This document shows positions 53,362 to 62,545 of a stretch of 64,000 nt of DNA, one piece after another. How positions within the stretch are numbered: position 1 is the stretch's first letter; every line of letters begins with the position of its first letter. The position numbers were made by a program, and so were the translations under genes. The DNA comes from an uncultured Acidobacteriia bacterium (GTDB taxonomy: Bacteria; Acidobacteriota; Terriglobia; Bryobacterales; Bryobacteraceae): NCBI GenBank assembly GCA_903909435.1, contig CAIVVT010000234.1, positions 1 to 64,000 of the forward strand, given 5' to 3'. Below the pieces are notes generated by a model. The model saw nothing but the letters and a program-made list of their open reading frames with translations, did no database searches and was not told the DNA's origin.

Positions 53362-54173
53362 TCAACGGAAAGCGCATTGTGGTGGTTCTGCCGGCTTACA
53401 ACGCCGTTAAGACGCTGGAAGCGACGGTGCGCGAGTTGCCCAACACCGTGGATGGAATCGTCCTGGTAGACGACCACAGCTCCGATGGAACCGTGCCGCT
53501 GGCCCGCAAGCTGGGCCTGATGGTTGAGGTGCACAACAGGAATTACGGCTATGGGGGAAACCAGAAGACCTGCTACGCGCGGGCCTTGGCTGCCGGCGCC
53601 GATATCGTGGTGATGATCCACCCTGACTACCAGTATTCGCCGTTACTGGTCACACCCATGGCCGGCATGGTGGCCTACGGCGTTTATGACCTGGTACTGG
53701 GGTCACGCATTTTGGGAGGCACAACGCTGCGCGGAGGAATGCCCCTCTACAAGTACGCCTCAAATCGAGTACTAACGCTGTTCCAAAACTTACTCCTGGG
53801 TGCGAAACTTTCGGAATATCACACCGGCTTCCGGGCTTACACGCGTGAGTTATTGGAGGCGTTGCCGCTTGAGCAGAATTCTGACAACTTCGTATTCGAC
53901 AACCAGTTGATCGCCCAGGCGATCCTGCTGAAAGCCAGGATTGGCGAGATCTCGTGCCCCACGAAGTACTTTCCGGAAGCGTCTTCGATCAACCTGCTAA
54001 ACAGTTGCGTGTACGGCCTGGGAGTCATCCAGACTACGCTCCAATGTTGTTTGGCGCGAATGGGGCTGATGCGCTCGCCACTTTACAGGACCGCTGGAGT
54101 TGCCTCGGTCGGGCTATCCCGCTGCGAGCCGTCGGTGCCGTCGTACGGACCACAGCCGGTTTCTCGCAAGTAA
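53358..54173 (+). CDS. Family 2 glycosyltransferase, dolichyl/polyprenyl-phosphate sugar synthase type
   Basis: A 271-residue GT-A enzyme. VVLPAYNAVKTLEATVREL opens the fold, VLVDDHSSDGT (36-45) binds the nucleotide, and MIHPDYQYSPLL contains the metal-binding Asp. No C-terminal membrane helices are present, unlike some polyprenyl-phosphate enzymes. It probably transfers a sugar from an NDP-sugar to a lipid phosphate or glycan. Its ATG overlaps the previous stop, and the polytopic partner may use or flip the lipid-linked sugar; this coupling is seen, the partnership is inferred. Confidence 0.85.
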   Translation: MINGKRIVVVLPAYNAVKTLEATVRELPNTVDGIVLVDDHSSDGTVPLARKLGLMVEVHNRNYGYGGNQKTCYARALAAGADIVVMIHPDYQYSPLLVTPMAGMVAYGVYDLVLGSRILGGTTLRGGMPLYKYASNRVLTLFQNLLLGAKLSEYHTGFRAYTRELLEALPLEQNSDNFVFDNQLIAQAILLKARIGEISCPTKYFPEASSINLLNSCVYGLGVIQTTLQCCLARMGLMRSPLYRTAGVASVGLSRCEPSVPSYGPQPVSRK

Positions 54174-54248
54174 GCGCCATCAGTTCCAATTCAGGCGCGC
54201 TGATGGCCGGTGCGGTTCGCCGCGCCAGTTTGGCAGAATGTGAAGACT

Positions 54249-54704
54249 ATGCCAAAGCAACTGGGGCTGGTCTTTCAGCAGCGGCTCGAACAAGCCGAGG
54301 CTGCCCTCAACGCCATTACTGAGCAGCAGGCAGCAGTGTCTTTCCGTCCGGGAGGATGGCTGCGCAAGGACGTACTCGGTCACCTGCTCGATTCGGCCAT
54401 CAACAATCATCAACGCTTCGTTCGCGCAGCACTTGACGGCCACTACGAGGGTCCAGGGTACCAGCAGGAAGCTTGGGTACGCCTGCATGGTTATGGCGCG
54501 CTATCCTGGGCGGCGTTACTGAACTCCTGGCGAGACCGGAATGCTATGCTGGCGCGAATCGTGGAGCGGATCGAAGAACAGTGCCTCCACGCCCAGTGCA
54601 AGGTAGGTGACCACGATCCGGTCACGCTGGAGTTCCTGATCGAAGATTACCTGCGCCATCTGGAACACCACGTCTGCCAGATCACGGGCGAGGCCCAATC
54701 GTAA
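54249..54704 (+). CDS. DinB-like four-helix protein
   Basis: A 151-residue protein of the DinB/YfiT fold: WLRKDVLGHLLDSAINNHQR with a metal-binding His, and DYLRHLEHHVCQITGE with the late His pair. DinB-like proteins hold a divalent metal in a four-helix bundle and include thiol-dependent transferases; most have no known role. The start at MPKQLGLVFQQRL gives a normal length. It lies 21 bases from the DUF1801 gene on the same strand. Confidence 0.8.
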   Translation: MPKQLGLVFQQRLEQAEAALNAITEQQAAVSFRPGGWLRKDVLGHLLDSAINNHQRFVRAALDGHYEGPGYQQEAWVRLHGYGALSWAALLNSWRDRNAMLARIVERIEEQCLHAQCKVGDHDPVTLEFLIEDYLRHLEHHVCQITGEAQS

Positions 54705-54725
54705 GCGAGATACCCAGGGCAGGCA

Positions 54726-55088
54726 ATGACCAGCAAGGCAGCGAGCGTAGCCGCTTATGTCAACGAAGTTACGGCCGAAAGGCGGGCAGCGGTTGAGAAG
54801 TTGCGCAGACTGTGCCAGCAGGCTCTCCAGGGGTACGAAGAGGGCATGGCGTACGGCCTGCCCTGCTACAAACGGAATGGCAATCCAGAGGTGGCATTTG
54901 CGAGTCAAAAGAACCACATTGCGCTGTACGTGATGAAGCCGGACGTGGTGGATGAATTCCGCAGCGAGCTGTCGGGCTCGAGCATCGGCAAGGGCTGCAT
55001 CCGCTTCTCCAAGCCGGAGCGGATGAACTTCGAAGTACTGGATAGGCTGCTGCGAAGAGTTGCAGCGTCCGACGCGCCCCTTTGCTAG
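54726..55088 (+). CDS. DUF1801 domain protein
   Basis: A 120-residue protein matching DUF1801: VAAYVNEVTAERRAAVEKLR, EGMAYGLPCYKRNG, VAFASQKNHIALYVM and GKGCIRFSKPERM. The family forms a small alpha/beta fold related to frataxin-like/YdhG proteins and has no settled function. It follows the DinB-like gene closely and is probably co-transcribed. It is tail to tail with the RmlD-like gene. Confidence 0.85.
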   Translation: MTSKAASVAAYVNEVTAERRAAVEKLRRLCQQALQGYEEGMAYGLPCYKRNGNPEVAFASQKNHIALYVMKPDVVDEFRSELSGSSIGKGCIRFSKPERMNFEVLDRLLRRVAASDAPLC

Positions 55089-55104
55089 CCGGCTTCCTGG
55101 TGCG

Positions 55105-55986
55105 TCAAACCTCAGTAGACATCGTCGCGCGCACCAGCAGGTAACTCCGCACCGCCCTTTCGACGGAAGGCATCGGCTCAATCCCCAGCGCGTCCAACTT
55201 CGTGTTGGCCAGCGCCGAATTGCGGGGCCGCCGCGCGGGCGTCCGGTACTCCCGTTCGCTGGTGGGTTTCAGCTCCGGCTCGAGGCCGGCGCAGGCGAAG
55301 ATCAGTTTGGCGTAGTCGAACCATGAAATGGCGGTGCCGCCGCCAGCGTGGAAAATACCTCGTTCGCCGCGCTGCACCAGATCCGCTGTGGCTCGAGCCA
55401 GAGACGGCGCGTAGGTCGGAGAGGCCACCATGTCTTCCACGACGCGGATCGGCTGCCCGCCGGCCGCCAGTCGAAGCATCAATTCCACAAAATTGCCGCG
55501 TGCGGTCCGCCGGCCCGCCGGGCCAAAGACACCGGAGGTTCTGAGCACGAGCAGGTCATCCAAATAGGCACGGGCATAGAGTTCGCCGCAAAGTTTGGAA
55601 ACTGCGTAGGCACCCAATGGATGGGGCCGGTCCTCTTCCGTGTACGAACTACCCTTGGTGCCATCGAAGACATAATCGGTGGAGAAGTGAACCAGCTTGG
55701 CGCCAGACTGTCGGCACGCAACAGCCATATTTCTCACCGCCAGAGCGTTCACCTGGTAGGCCGCCTGCGGCTCGTTTTCCGCAACATCCACCATGTTGTA
55801 GGCAGCGGTATTCACCACCAATTCAGCACCGCTCGAAGTAATGGTTCGTTCCACAGCCGCGGCATCTGTGATATCGACACCGCTTCGATCATAGGAAAAG
55901 ACCGTGTAACCTCGACCCGAAAACTCGCGCTGGATCTCAAAACCGAGTTGGCCTGCGCCGCCGAAAAGAACCGCTTTCCTACTCAT
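55105..55986 (-). CDS. rfbD: dTDP-4-dehydrorhamnose reductase-like SDR protein
   Basis: A 293-residue extended SDR. AVLFGGAGQLGFEIQREFSG binds NAD(P)H; NTAAYNMVDVAENEP, KLVHFSTDYVFDG and the YAVSK catalytic pair (LGAYAVSKLCGE) are the RmlD pattern, as is RTSGVFGP. It would reduce dTDP-4-keto-rhamnose to dTDP-rhamnose, the last step of the pathway. rmlA, rmlB and rmlC are not beside it, so a role with another 4-keto sugar or as a stand-alone RmlD cannot be told apart. The gene symbol is tentative. Confidence 0.82.
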   Translation of the reverse strand: MSRKAVLFGGAGQLGFEIQREFSGRGYTVFSYDRSGVDITDAAAVERTITSSGAELVVNTAAYNMVDVAENEPQAAYQVNALAVRNMAVACRQSGAKLVHFSTDYVFDGTKGSSYTEEDRPHPLGAYAVSKLCGELYARAYLDDLLVLRTSGVFGPAGRRTARGNFVELMLRLAAGGQPIRVVEDMVASPTYAPSLARATADLVQRGERGIFHAGGGTAISWFDYAKLIFACAGLEPELKPTSEREYRTPARRPRNSALANTKLDALGIEPMPSVERAVRSYLLVRATMSTEV

Positions 55987-56131
55987 ATTGCACTTGAACT
56001 ATACCTCATCCCAGAGCTCTCGTGGCATCGCAGAACTCTAGCGAGAGCTGCTCTGCCGCACCAGTAGAGCCTGGGGCCCAAGTTCGATTGATACGCAATT
56101 CGTCGCGTTCAAGACGGGCGCTCGTTTGGCT

Positions 56132-56539
56132 TCATAGCCCCGGCTGCCGCTGTATTTCGATTTGGCCTTCCATGCGGCGACGGGTATAGCAGTCCAAGGG
56201 GTGGGTCGGCTCGTCAGCTCGCGCTTCGCCCAACAGCGCCGTGACCAGCTTTCGCAGGCTGTGCAGACCCGATAGACTCTCGTTCATTTCAATGAGCAAG
56301 TCGAACTTACCTGGCACTTCTTCGCGGCATGCCACCACCTCACCCAACAGGATGCTATCGTTCTGATCGATGCGCACAGGCAAGCCCAGCGCAAGCGGGC
56401 GTGTCGAACGAGCCGTCAGGATGCGCGAAGCCATGTGCGTCACTTCGATCTCCGAGTCCTCAGCCGAACCCTGCAGAGGAATTAGCTTGGCGCGCCAAGG
56501 CGCTGCCGATGCTGGTTGAAAGGGCTCTCGTGCTTCCAT
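56132..56539 (-). CDS. Small PilZ-like hypothetical protein
   Basis: A 135-residue protein whose middle (ILTARSTRPLALGLPVRIDQ, LLGEVVACREEVPGKFDLLI, EMNESL) follows the beta-barrel pattern of PilZ domains in Acidobacteriota. The RxxxR motif that binds c-di-GMP is not evident in its usual place, so ligand binding is doubtful. The C-terminal part ends in RRRMEGQIEIQ. No operon partner is clear. Confidence 0.55.
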   Translation of the reverse strand: MEAREPFQPASAAPWRAKLIPLQGSAEDSEIEVTHMASRILTARSTRPLALGLPVRIDQNDSILLGEVVACREEVPGKFDLLIEMNESLSGLHSLRKLVTALLGEARADEPTHPLDCYTRRRMEGQIEIQRQPGL

Positions 56540-56648
56540 GTCCTCATATCGGCGGGAATGCCGAACATGATTAGGGAGAGTTGGAAAAGTTCACCGCGAA
56601 TCAGTTTGTGGGCTGGCTTTCAATTTGCCGTTTGGTCGAACCGGGACG

Positions 56649-56978
56649 CTAGCGACTGGCGGTCAAGGCCCAGAGTGTAAGCGCCACGGCCAGCGCCGCT
56701 GCGGCTTCGAAGATCAGCCGGCGCGCAAGCAGTCGCCGCCAGCCCGGCTGGGAAACCGTTGCGGCCGCGGCCGGCTTGGGACGGGATTGGAGGTACTTCT
56801 GCCCGCCCTCGTCGGCCAGGATGATGTTGGCGGTCAGGTCGCCTTGCAGCGCCCGGTCGATATCACGCTGCAAGTCCCGCGGTACATCCTCCGTTGAGCG
56901 GAAATAGCGGATCGTCCCATTCCTTGCGGTGAGGACCGAAGTGGTACGAAAAACCGGAGTGGGCGACGGTTCGCTCAA
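56649..56978 (-). CDS. Tail-anchored hypothetical membrane protein
   Basis: A 109-residue protein: a soluble N-terminal part (RNGTIRYFRSTEDVPRDLQR, DIDRALQGDLTANIILAD) and a single C-terminal helix (FEAAAALAVALTLWALTAS), so a C-tail anchor is likely. It follows the LysR gene by three bases on the same strand and must be co-transcribed with it. No family recognised. Confidence 0.6.
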   Translation of the reverse strand: MSEPSPTPVFRTTSVLTARNGTIRYFRSTEDVPRDLQRDIDRALQGDLTANIILADEGGQKYLQSRPKPAAAATVSQPGWRRLLARRLIFEAAAALAVALTLWALTASR

Positions 56979-56981
56979 AGC

Positions 56982-57914
56982 TCACGACCCTACTGGATGG
57001 TACCCGATCTCTTCTGCATGCTGCGGGACCTGCTGCCTGGCCCGGTCCATAACCACCTGGATGAATTCGAGACCCGCCTTGGAGAAGGCCTTGTCCCGCC
57101 GGTACACCAGCCCTAGCCGCCGCATCAGCGGCTCCGGCGCAAGGGACACCGCGGCAAATTGGCCCGCATCCAAGCCTTCCTGGAAGTGCGAGGCGGCCAT
57201 GAAAGAGATCCCCAAGCTAGCCAGCACAAACCGCTTGATCATTTCGGTGGAATCCAGTTCCATCGAAATCATCACGCGATCGGAAACCTGCTCCAGCCAG
57301 GCGTTCACTCTCGACCGCGTGGCGCCTCCTTTGGGCAGCAGGAGCGTCTGGCCGACAATGTCCTCGCAGCGCACCGACTCCATCCCGGCGAAGGGATGGC
57401 CAGCCGGCAGCAGCAGCTTAATTTCGTCGGTATGGATGGGCAAGACCTGCAGTTTTCGTTCCTGCACCGGCAGCTGGGTGAACCCGAAGTCCGCCAGATT
57501 ATCCACGATGGCTTCCACAACGTGCTTGCCGTAGCTGCGGTCAACTAGTAGTTGTACATTCGGGAAGCGCTTCTTGTATTCCGAGAAAACGGTCGGCAGG
57601 ACGTAGATGCAAGTGGCTTCGTTGGCTGCGATCACGAGCTCGCCGCGTGGCACCCGCTCCAGTTCATTGATCGCATCCTGGGCACACCGCCGGAGTTCCA
57701 GGATTTGCTCGGCGTATTCGCAAAGGATCTTGCCTGCCGGGGTTAACTGAATGCGCGTACCCAGCCGTTCAAACAGGGAACAATTGAGTTCCTGCTCGAC
57801 TTGACGCACCTGGGCACTGATGGCTGGCTGGGTCCGGAAACAGGTCTGGGCAGCCTTGGAAAACGACTTCAGGCGCACTATCTCTAAGAAAGTGTGAAGC
57901 TGATCAAGATCCAT
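56982..57914 (-). CDS. LysR family transcriptional regulator
   Basis: A 310-residue regulator. The N-terminal winged HTH is textbook: LHTFLEIVRLKSFSKAAQTC, then QPAISAQVRQVEQEL and FERLGTRIQLTPAG. The effector domain runs from about 90 (RGELVIAANEATCIYVLPTV) to 295. The Glu-Ala-Thr in the first effector-site loop (AANEATC) replaces the usual Ser/Thr pattern. The co-inducer is unknown. Targets are often divergent neighbours: across 117 bases lies only a gene on the same strand, so the target is not obvious. Its own 3' neighbour is a small membrane protein. Confidence 0.92.
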   Translation of the reverse strand: MDLDQLHTFLEIVRLKSFSKAAQTCFRTQPAISAQVRQVEQELNCSLFERLGTRIQLTPAGKILCEYAEQILELRRCAQDAINELERVPRGELVIAANEATCIYVLPTVFSEYKKRFPNVQLLVDRSYGKHVVEAIVDNLADFGFTQLPVQERKLQVLPIHTDEIKLLLPAGHPFAGMESVRCEDIVGQTLLLPKGGATRSRVNAWLEQVSDRVMISMELDSTEMIKRFVLASLGISFMAASHFQEGLDAGQFAAVSLAPEPLMRRLGLVYRRDKAFSKAGLEFIQVVMDRARQQVPQHAEEIGYHPVGS

Positions 57915-58031
57915 GTGCTACCTGGCAGCACCCTTATTTTAGCATCGACCGGAATTCCACGCCGAATCGTTTGGGCTGTCTGGTCCATTCCTGCGATCAG
58001 GCTCCGTTCCGTCATCCGGGGGCAGACGAAT

Positions 58032-58871
58032 CTACTTCTTCCTCCGGCCCGGCGTTGCGGTGGCGCCTTCGATGATCTTGGTGCTCGCGGGTAGCGTGAA
58101 CTTCTCGTCCGTGACCCCCGTGTTGAAGCTGACGGATTCCGAGAACATCTCATAAATGCGCTGTCCGTTGCGCTCGCGTTGGATGACCCACGGCCAAGAC
58201 ACGCCGTTCGTCTGGCGAAACTTCGAAAACACGGTGACCTCCTCGTCCTTCTCCTTCGAAACGGCGTTGCGTCGAAACCACATCTGGCGTACCGGGTAGT
58301 GCGTGGACTGTTCGAAGTAGACGGTGACGGAACGGTTCTCAGAGTCGAAGATCTCCACAGAATCCACGGGCACGTTGTTGTAGATTTCCGTACCCCTGGA
58401 TTCGAAGGTCACGCCCGGTTCCTGCATCCGCATCCTGAAGATGTAGAGCACGTTGTGCAGCAGGCTCTCGCGGTATTTCTCGTAGTCCGCGGCAGTGTAC
58501 GGCTTGGCGCCGCGGTAAGAGACGTTGTAGCCCTGCTTTTCGTCGAACAGGACATACGCCCCCTCGTCCTTGCCAAACACCTGGCGTTCGCGCTGACCGA
58601 TGTAGGCGGCAACGGGCGGATCGGGAGTAACCAGATAGCGAACGTATATCTTGGCTTTCGACAGACCGCTCAGTTGCTCGTTGAAGAAACTGTACGCCCG
58701 GCCTTCCTCAACTCGATCCGACATGCGGAGAAATGCATCGCCGCCGAGTGCGGCAAGGCTCTCCATGACGATCTTGCGACCCTTGGCGGCAGGCTCCTCA
58801 GCCCGCATGGCGAGCGGCGCGCAGAGCGCAATCAGAGTAGGGACAAACCGGAGCAGGGGTACGAGTCTCAC
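58032..58871 (-). CDS. Secreted LolA-like/outer-membrane lipoprotein-sorting family protein
   Basis: A 279-residue precursor (signal VPLLRFVPTLIALCAPLAMR). The mature part (GRKIVMESLAALGGDAFLRM, VDSVEIFDSENRSVTVYFEQ, STHYPVRQMWFRR, KFTLPAST near the end) has the pattern of single half-barrel proteins related to LolA/LolB and common in Acidobacteriota. It would hold a lipid or other hydrophobic ligand in the periplasm. It follows the GT4 gene by 41 bases on the same strand, so it may be the last gene of that transcript. Confidence 0.6.
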   Translation of the reverse strand: MRLVPLLRFVPTLIALCAPLAMRAEEPAAKGRKIVMESLAALGGDAFLRMSDRVEEGRAYSFFNEQLSGLSKAKIYVRYLVTPDPPVAAYIGQRERQVFGKDEGAYVLFDEKQGYNVSYRGAKPYTAADYEKYRESLLHNVLYIFRMRMQEPGVTFESRGTEIYNNVPVDSVEIFDSENRSVTVYFEQSTHYPVRQMWFRRNAVSKEKDEEVTVFSKFRQTNGVSWPWVIQRERNGQRIYEMFSESVSFNTGVTDEKFTLPASTKIIEGATATPGRRKK

Positions 58872-58912
58872 GTTTCCGATTGTAAACCGTCGGCTTGGTT
58901 TGACGCGCCGGA

Positions 58913-60088
58913 TCAGGCGACCTTTCCAATGGGTTGCGAAGTGCAGCCGGCGTAAACGCGGTAGACGCCTTCGAACACTCTCTCCCAGGTGGCTGACTCG
59001 GCAGCCTCCCGCGCCCCTCGCGCCAAGCGTGCACGCAGTTTCGCGTCGCCAACCAGTCGGACACAGGCTTGCGCGAAAGCACGCTCATCGGAAGCTACGA
59101 GGCCGTCGATCTCCGGCCTCACGAGGTACTTCGGCCCACCTCCGGAGGTGACTACGCAGGGGACGCCGGATGCCATGGCCTCCTGCACGACATTGCCGTA
59201 AGTGTCTGTTTCGCTGGGGAAGGCGAACACATCGAGATTCGCGTAGAACTCCGCTAGCGCCTCGCCCTTCAGAACACCAGGAATCTGTTTGCGGCGCAGG
59301 TGTGCGCGCAGCCATTCCGCTTCATTCCCGTGTCCGGCGATCCAGATCTCGTAGTTCGCCAAATCGGCGAGTTGCAGTTCTTCCTCAACGGTTTTGAACC
59401 AGCGGACACCTTTTTCGGGCGACAGGCGCCCGGCATAGCCAATGCGCACCACGGAGTCGTCGCGGCGGCGTTTTGAGGGGTGGTAGAGTGCGGTGTCAAC
59501 GCCCCGCTTCATCATCGTGCTGGGGTTTCCAGTCGCCCGTTCGAGCATGGCGGTCAACTCAGGGTTGGGTGCTAAAGTGGCCTCGGCATAACGGTAAAAA
59601 TGCAGTGTCGCTGCCAGCGTGGCCCAGGCCGAATAGCGCCCCACCGAATCGGCCATTGGCGAGGGCAGCCACGACAGCATTTGCCGCATACGGCGTCCGC
59701 TATATTCGTGCACATTGGTATGCCAGGACGCCACCAGGGGCACTCCCATGCGCCACGAGGCCCAGACGCCCAGCATACCCTGGTGGCTGGGACCCGTCAC
59801 GTGAACAACATCAGGGCGGAAGCGTGTCAGCTCGCCGAGTAAACGCTTGCCGTGCCGCATACAGAAGAAGTCGAACCGCAGATCTGCCTCCAACCACATC
59901 GAGGCAGGCCCCAAGGCAAGTTCCACGCGCCTCACGCTACCAGCGTCCCAACAGCGCGTTTCGGGACCGGTGTGAACGCTCAGGAACGGGTATCCGTGCT
60001 CCTGGGCGTGGCGCTCCAGCATACGAGAGGTAAGCGCGACTCCGTTAACCTCGTGAAAGCTGTCGGCAAAGAACGCGACGCGCGTCAT
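58913..60088 (-). CDS. Family 4 glycosyltransferase (GT-B)
   Basis: A 391-residue enzyme started at MTRVAFFADSFHEVNGVALT; the frame runs upstream through the end of the preceding gene. The acceptor domain shows PDVVHVTGPSHQGMLG and VASWHTNVHEY, as in GT4 mannosyl/glucosyltransferases acting on lipids. The donor domain has IGYAGRLSPEKGVRW, and PSETDTYGNVVQEAMASG holds the two glutamates that bind the nucleotide sugar. It retains anomeric configuration and likely works at the inner membrane. It begins 11 bases behind a PHP gene, so the two are co-transcribed. Confidence 0.9.
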   Translation of the reverse strand: MTRVAFFADSFHEVNGVALTSRMLERHAQEHGYPFLSVHTGPETRCWDAGSVRRVELALGPASMWLEADLRFDFFCMRHGKRLLGELTRFRPDVVHVTGPSHQGMLGVWASWRMGVPLVASWHTNVHEYSGRRMRQMLSWLPSPMADSVGRYSAWATLAATLHFYRYAEATLAPNPELTAMLERATGNPSTMMKRGVDTALYHPSKRRRDDSVVRIGYAGRLSPEKGVRWFKTVEEELQLADLANYEIWIAGHGNEAEWLRAHLRRKQIPGVLKGEALAEFYANLDVFAFPSETDTYGNVVQEAMASGVPCVVTSGGGPKYLVRPEIDGLVASDERAFAQACVRLVGDAKLRARLARGAREAAESATWERVFEGVYRVYAGCTSQPIGKVA

Positions 60089-60099
60089 GGCGGTGTGGA

Positions 60100-61236
60100 T
60101 CAGGCCAATTCCTGAGTGGCGGAGAAGATCTGGCGGATGGCGGCGTGCAGACCGCGGTTGTCCAGCATCCGGCATCCGCCGGCAAAGGCCTGGACAACGA
60201 GCGGCAGACGGCGTTCGGCCCAAATGCTGGAGAACGCATCCACCTGGCCCGTGTCGTGGTCGCGGAAGAAGACCCGGTCGGTCCAGCGCACCCAGCCGTG
60301 AGTGTGAGCCCGATTGTCGCGCATCACGTCGGAAATCATCTTCAGCACGCGCGAGACAATCGGTTCACGGTATTGCGGCATCACCAGGATGTTGCTGCGC
60401 GAGTAATCGCGGAGTTCCTCCACGAATTCGCTAAACGTGTCCGAGTTCGTCAGATTGAGGATCGCGTTGGGCTCGCAGCAGTGGCGGTCGCCTCCCGAGA
60501 CGGCGGGCTTCTCGACCGATTTGGCCCATTCGGTCACGCGTAGATTCTCGCGCCACGGCCTGAGTCCATTCAGCTCCAGAGCGTGCAGGAACGGCGAGTA
60601 ACGCAGTTGAAATTCCATTGCCAACGAATCGTGAAGGGCTTGGCCAACGCCCTTCTCGTCCCAGTGCGGATGGTTGAAGACAACCAGCGTATCGGGTTCC
60701 TCACTCAGCCACGAGAGCATACCTTCGATCTCGGATTCCTTGGGATCTGCGGTGAATGCCCGCATCGCAGCCATGCACTGCGTGGCCCGGCGCGGCGGCA
60801 GATTGTGCACGCCCAAATGGAAGAACACGCCGCGATAAGGCACCGTCCATTCCACTGACACGGGCGTGCTGCGGCCCTCGGACAGAACCCTCAGCAGTAG
60901 CGGCGCTTCGATGTTGTCGTGATCAGAAATGGAAACCAACGCTCGCAGGCCCAACCCCTCGATCTGGCCGCGTTCGACGGCCAGGGACTCGCGCGGTCCG
61001 AGCGGCGGCGTCCACCACGCGTTGAAGTAATTCAGATCGCGGCCGTACAGGCTGCGATACTTGTCCTCTTGCGCCCGCACCAGATCTCGCACGACCGGAA
61101 CGTGCGCAGCGAAGCGCGGAATGAAGTCTAAGGTCTCTTTGGAGTGAGAGGTGTGGCTGTGTAGCGAAACGCCAGTGCGCGCCCGCTTCCAGGGGGTGCC
61201 GCGCCAGGCGAAACCGAAGTTAGGGGAGGTCTCCAT
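60100..61236 (-). CDS. PHP-type metalloesterase paralogue 1, function unknown
   Basis: A 378-residue protein with the PHP metal-site pattern in order: SLHSHTSHS (His26, His28), SDHDN (Asp105-His106-Asp107), VEWTVPYRG with Glu129 followed by FFHLGVH (His140), VFNHPHWDE (His189) and GGDRHCCEP (Asp250, His252). These ligands bind two or three metals in histidinol phosphatase and in polymerase PHP domains, where they cleave phosphate esters. The family with a CC pair after the last His and WWTPPL after residue 73 is not one I can name. The paralogue at 61392 is colinear. It is followed by GT4 after 11 bases, which suggests a substrate in glycan or glycolipid metabolism. Confidence 0.75.
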   Translation of the reverse strand: METSPNFGFAWRGTPWKRARTGVSLHSHTSHSKETLDFIPRFAAHVPVVRDLVRAQEDKYRSLYGRDLNYFNAWWTPPLGPRESLAVERGQIEGLGLRALVSISDHDNIEAPLLLRVLSEGRSTPVSVEWTVPYRGVFFHLGVHNLPPRRATQCMAAMRAFTADPKESEIEGMLSWLSEEPDTLVVFNHPHWDEKGVGQALHDSLAMEFQLRYSPFLHALELNGLRPWRENLRVTEWAKSVEKPAVSGGDRHCCEPNAILNLTNSDTFSEFVEELRDYSRSNILVMPQYREPIVSRVLKMISDVMRDNRAHTHGWVRWTDRVFFRDHDTGQVDAFSSIWAERRLPLVVQAFAGGCRMLDNRGLHAAIRQIFSATQELA

Positions 61237-61257
61237 CGACTCTAGCCTGAGCGACTT

Positions 61258-61286
61258 CGGTTAGAGGACGATGCACGAATTGTCAA
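61258..61286 (-). promoter_or_regulatory. Predicted sigma-70-type promoter of PHP paralogue 1
   Basis: TTGACA (61286-61281), a 17-base spacer and TAACCG (61263-61258), about 20 bases before the ATG. The -35 box is perfect and sits inside ATTGACAATT, shared with the promoter of paralogue 2. Confidence 0.5.
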
Positions 61287-61391
61287 TATCGCGTCAAACA
61301 GGAATATTAGAAACTGTTTTTATAGAAGAGAGGTGTCAGGCGTGGCTCGGTAAGGGCCGCGACAGTATAAGGGCACGTTCTTCCGGAGATA

Positions 61392-62525
61392 CTAGCCGAT
61401 CTCGTGGGCGGTGTGGGATATCTGGCGCATCGCGGCCTGAAAGCCGCGGCTATCGAGCAACTGGGCGGCGCGCGCGAACGCGCGGATGACCAGTGGACCG
61501 GATCCAGCGCCCCATACACTCGACAGAGCATCGACGGCGCCGTCGGGACGCCTGAAGAACACGCGATCGCTCCAGCGCACCCAACCGTGCGCGTGCGCCT
61601 CGTTGTCGCGCATCACGTCGGCAATCGAACGCATCAGCCGGCAGGTCAACGGCTCCCGGTATTGTGGCATCACCAGAACCTGGCTGCGGGCATCCGCGCG
61701 CACTTCATTTACGAATTCGTCGAATGTTGTCGCGTTGGTAATATTCAGCAGCGCGTTCGGCTCGCAGCAATGCCGGTCGCCCCCTGCAATCACCGGACGC
61801 GAATGGGCGCGGGCCAATTCCACTGCGCGCAGGTTCTCCTGCCAGGAGCGAATTCCGTTGACTTCCAGGGCATGAATACAGAACCCGTGGCGCGCTAGGA
61901 ATTCTCGTGCCAGCGCATCGTGCTTCTGCTGCCCGATCTTCTTCTCGTCCCAGCAGGGGTGATTGAAGACCACCAGCAGTTCAGGCTTTTCCGTCAGCGC
62001 GACCAATAAGGATTGGATCAGTTCCTCACGCGGATCGGCCGTGAACGCGTTGAGGTCGGAGATGATCTGACCGGCCTCCCTGGGGGGCAGGTTGTGAATA
62101 CCGAGGTGAAAGAAGGTGCCTCGATAGGGGACTGTCCATTCGGTCGAGATGGGCGTGTCAGAACCCTCCGGTAACACGCGCAACAATACCGGGGCTTCTA
62201 TGTTGTCGTGATCGGTGAGCGACACGAAGGGCCGGAGCCCCAATTCTTCAATCTGGCGGCGCTCGACCGAGAGCGCCTCGCGCGGGCTGAGCGGCGGAGT
62301 CCACCATGCGTCGCGGTAGTCGAAATCGCGACCATAACGCTCGCGGTAACGCCGCTCCTGAACGCGTACCAACTCCCTGAGGATCGGGACACTGGAACTC
62401 AATCGAGGGATGAAATCCAGCCGTTCCTTCGAGTGTGAGGTATGGCTATGTAAAGAGATTCCGGTCACGGCGTTTTGCCATGGTGCGCCATGCCACGCGA
62501 ATTGAATGGATTCTACAGATTCCAT
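61392..62525 (-). CDS. PHP-type metalloesterase paralogue 2, function unknown
   Basis: A 377-residue protein colinear with paralogue 1 over its whole length and identical in well over half of the aligned positions by eye. All metal-site motifs recur: SLHSHTSHS, TDHDN, EWTVPYRG with FFHLGIH, VFNHPCWDE and GGDRHCCEP. The start at MESVESIQFAWHG aligns with METSPNFGFAWRG of the partner; the open frame upstream lacks similarity. It lies 155 bases from paralogue 1 with its own promoter. The pair arose by tandem duplication; because all ligands are kept, both are probably active. Confidence 0.75.
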   Translation of the reverse strand: MESVESIQFAWHGAPWQNAVTGISLHSHTSHSKERLDFIPRLSSSVPILRELVRVQERRYRERYGRDFDYRDAWWTPPLSPREALSVERRQIEELGLRPFVSLTDHDNIEAPVLLRVLPEGSDTPISTEWTVPYRGTFFHLGIHNLPPREAGQIISDLNAFTADPREELIQSLLVALTEKPELLVVFNHPCWDEKKIGQQKHDALAREFLARHGFCIHALEVNGIRSWQENLRAVELARAHSRPVIAGGDRHCCEPNALLNITNATTFDEFVNEVRADARSQVLVMPQYREPLTCRLMRSIADVMRDNEAHAHGWVRWSDRVFFRRPDGAVDALSSVWGAGSGPLVIRAFARAAQLLDSRGFQAAMRQISHTAHEIG

Positions 62526-62545
62526 GGTGTCATCGTGTTTAATCA

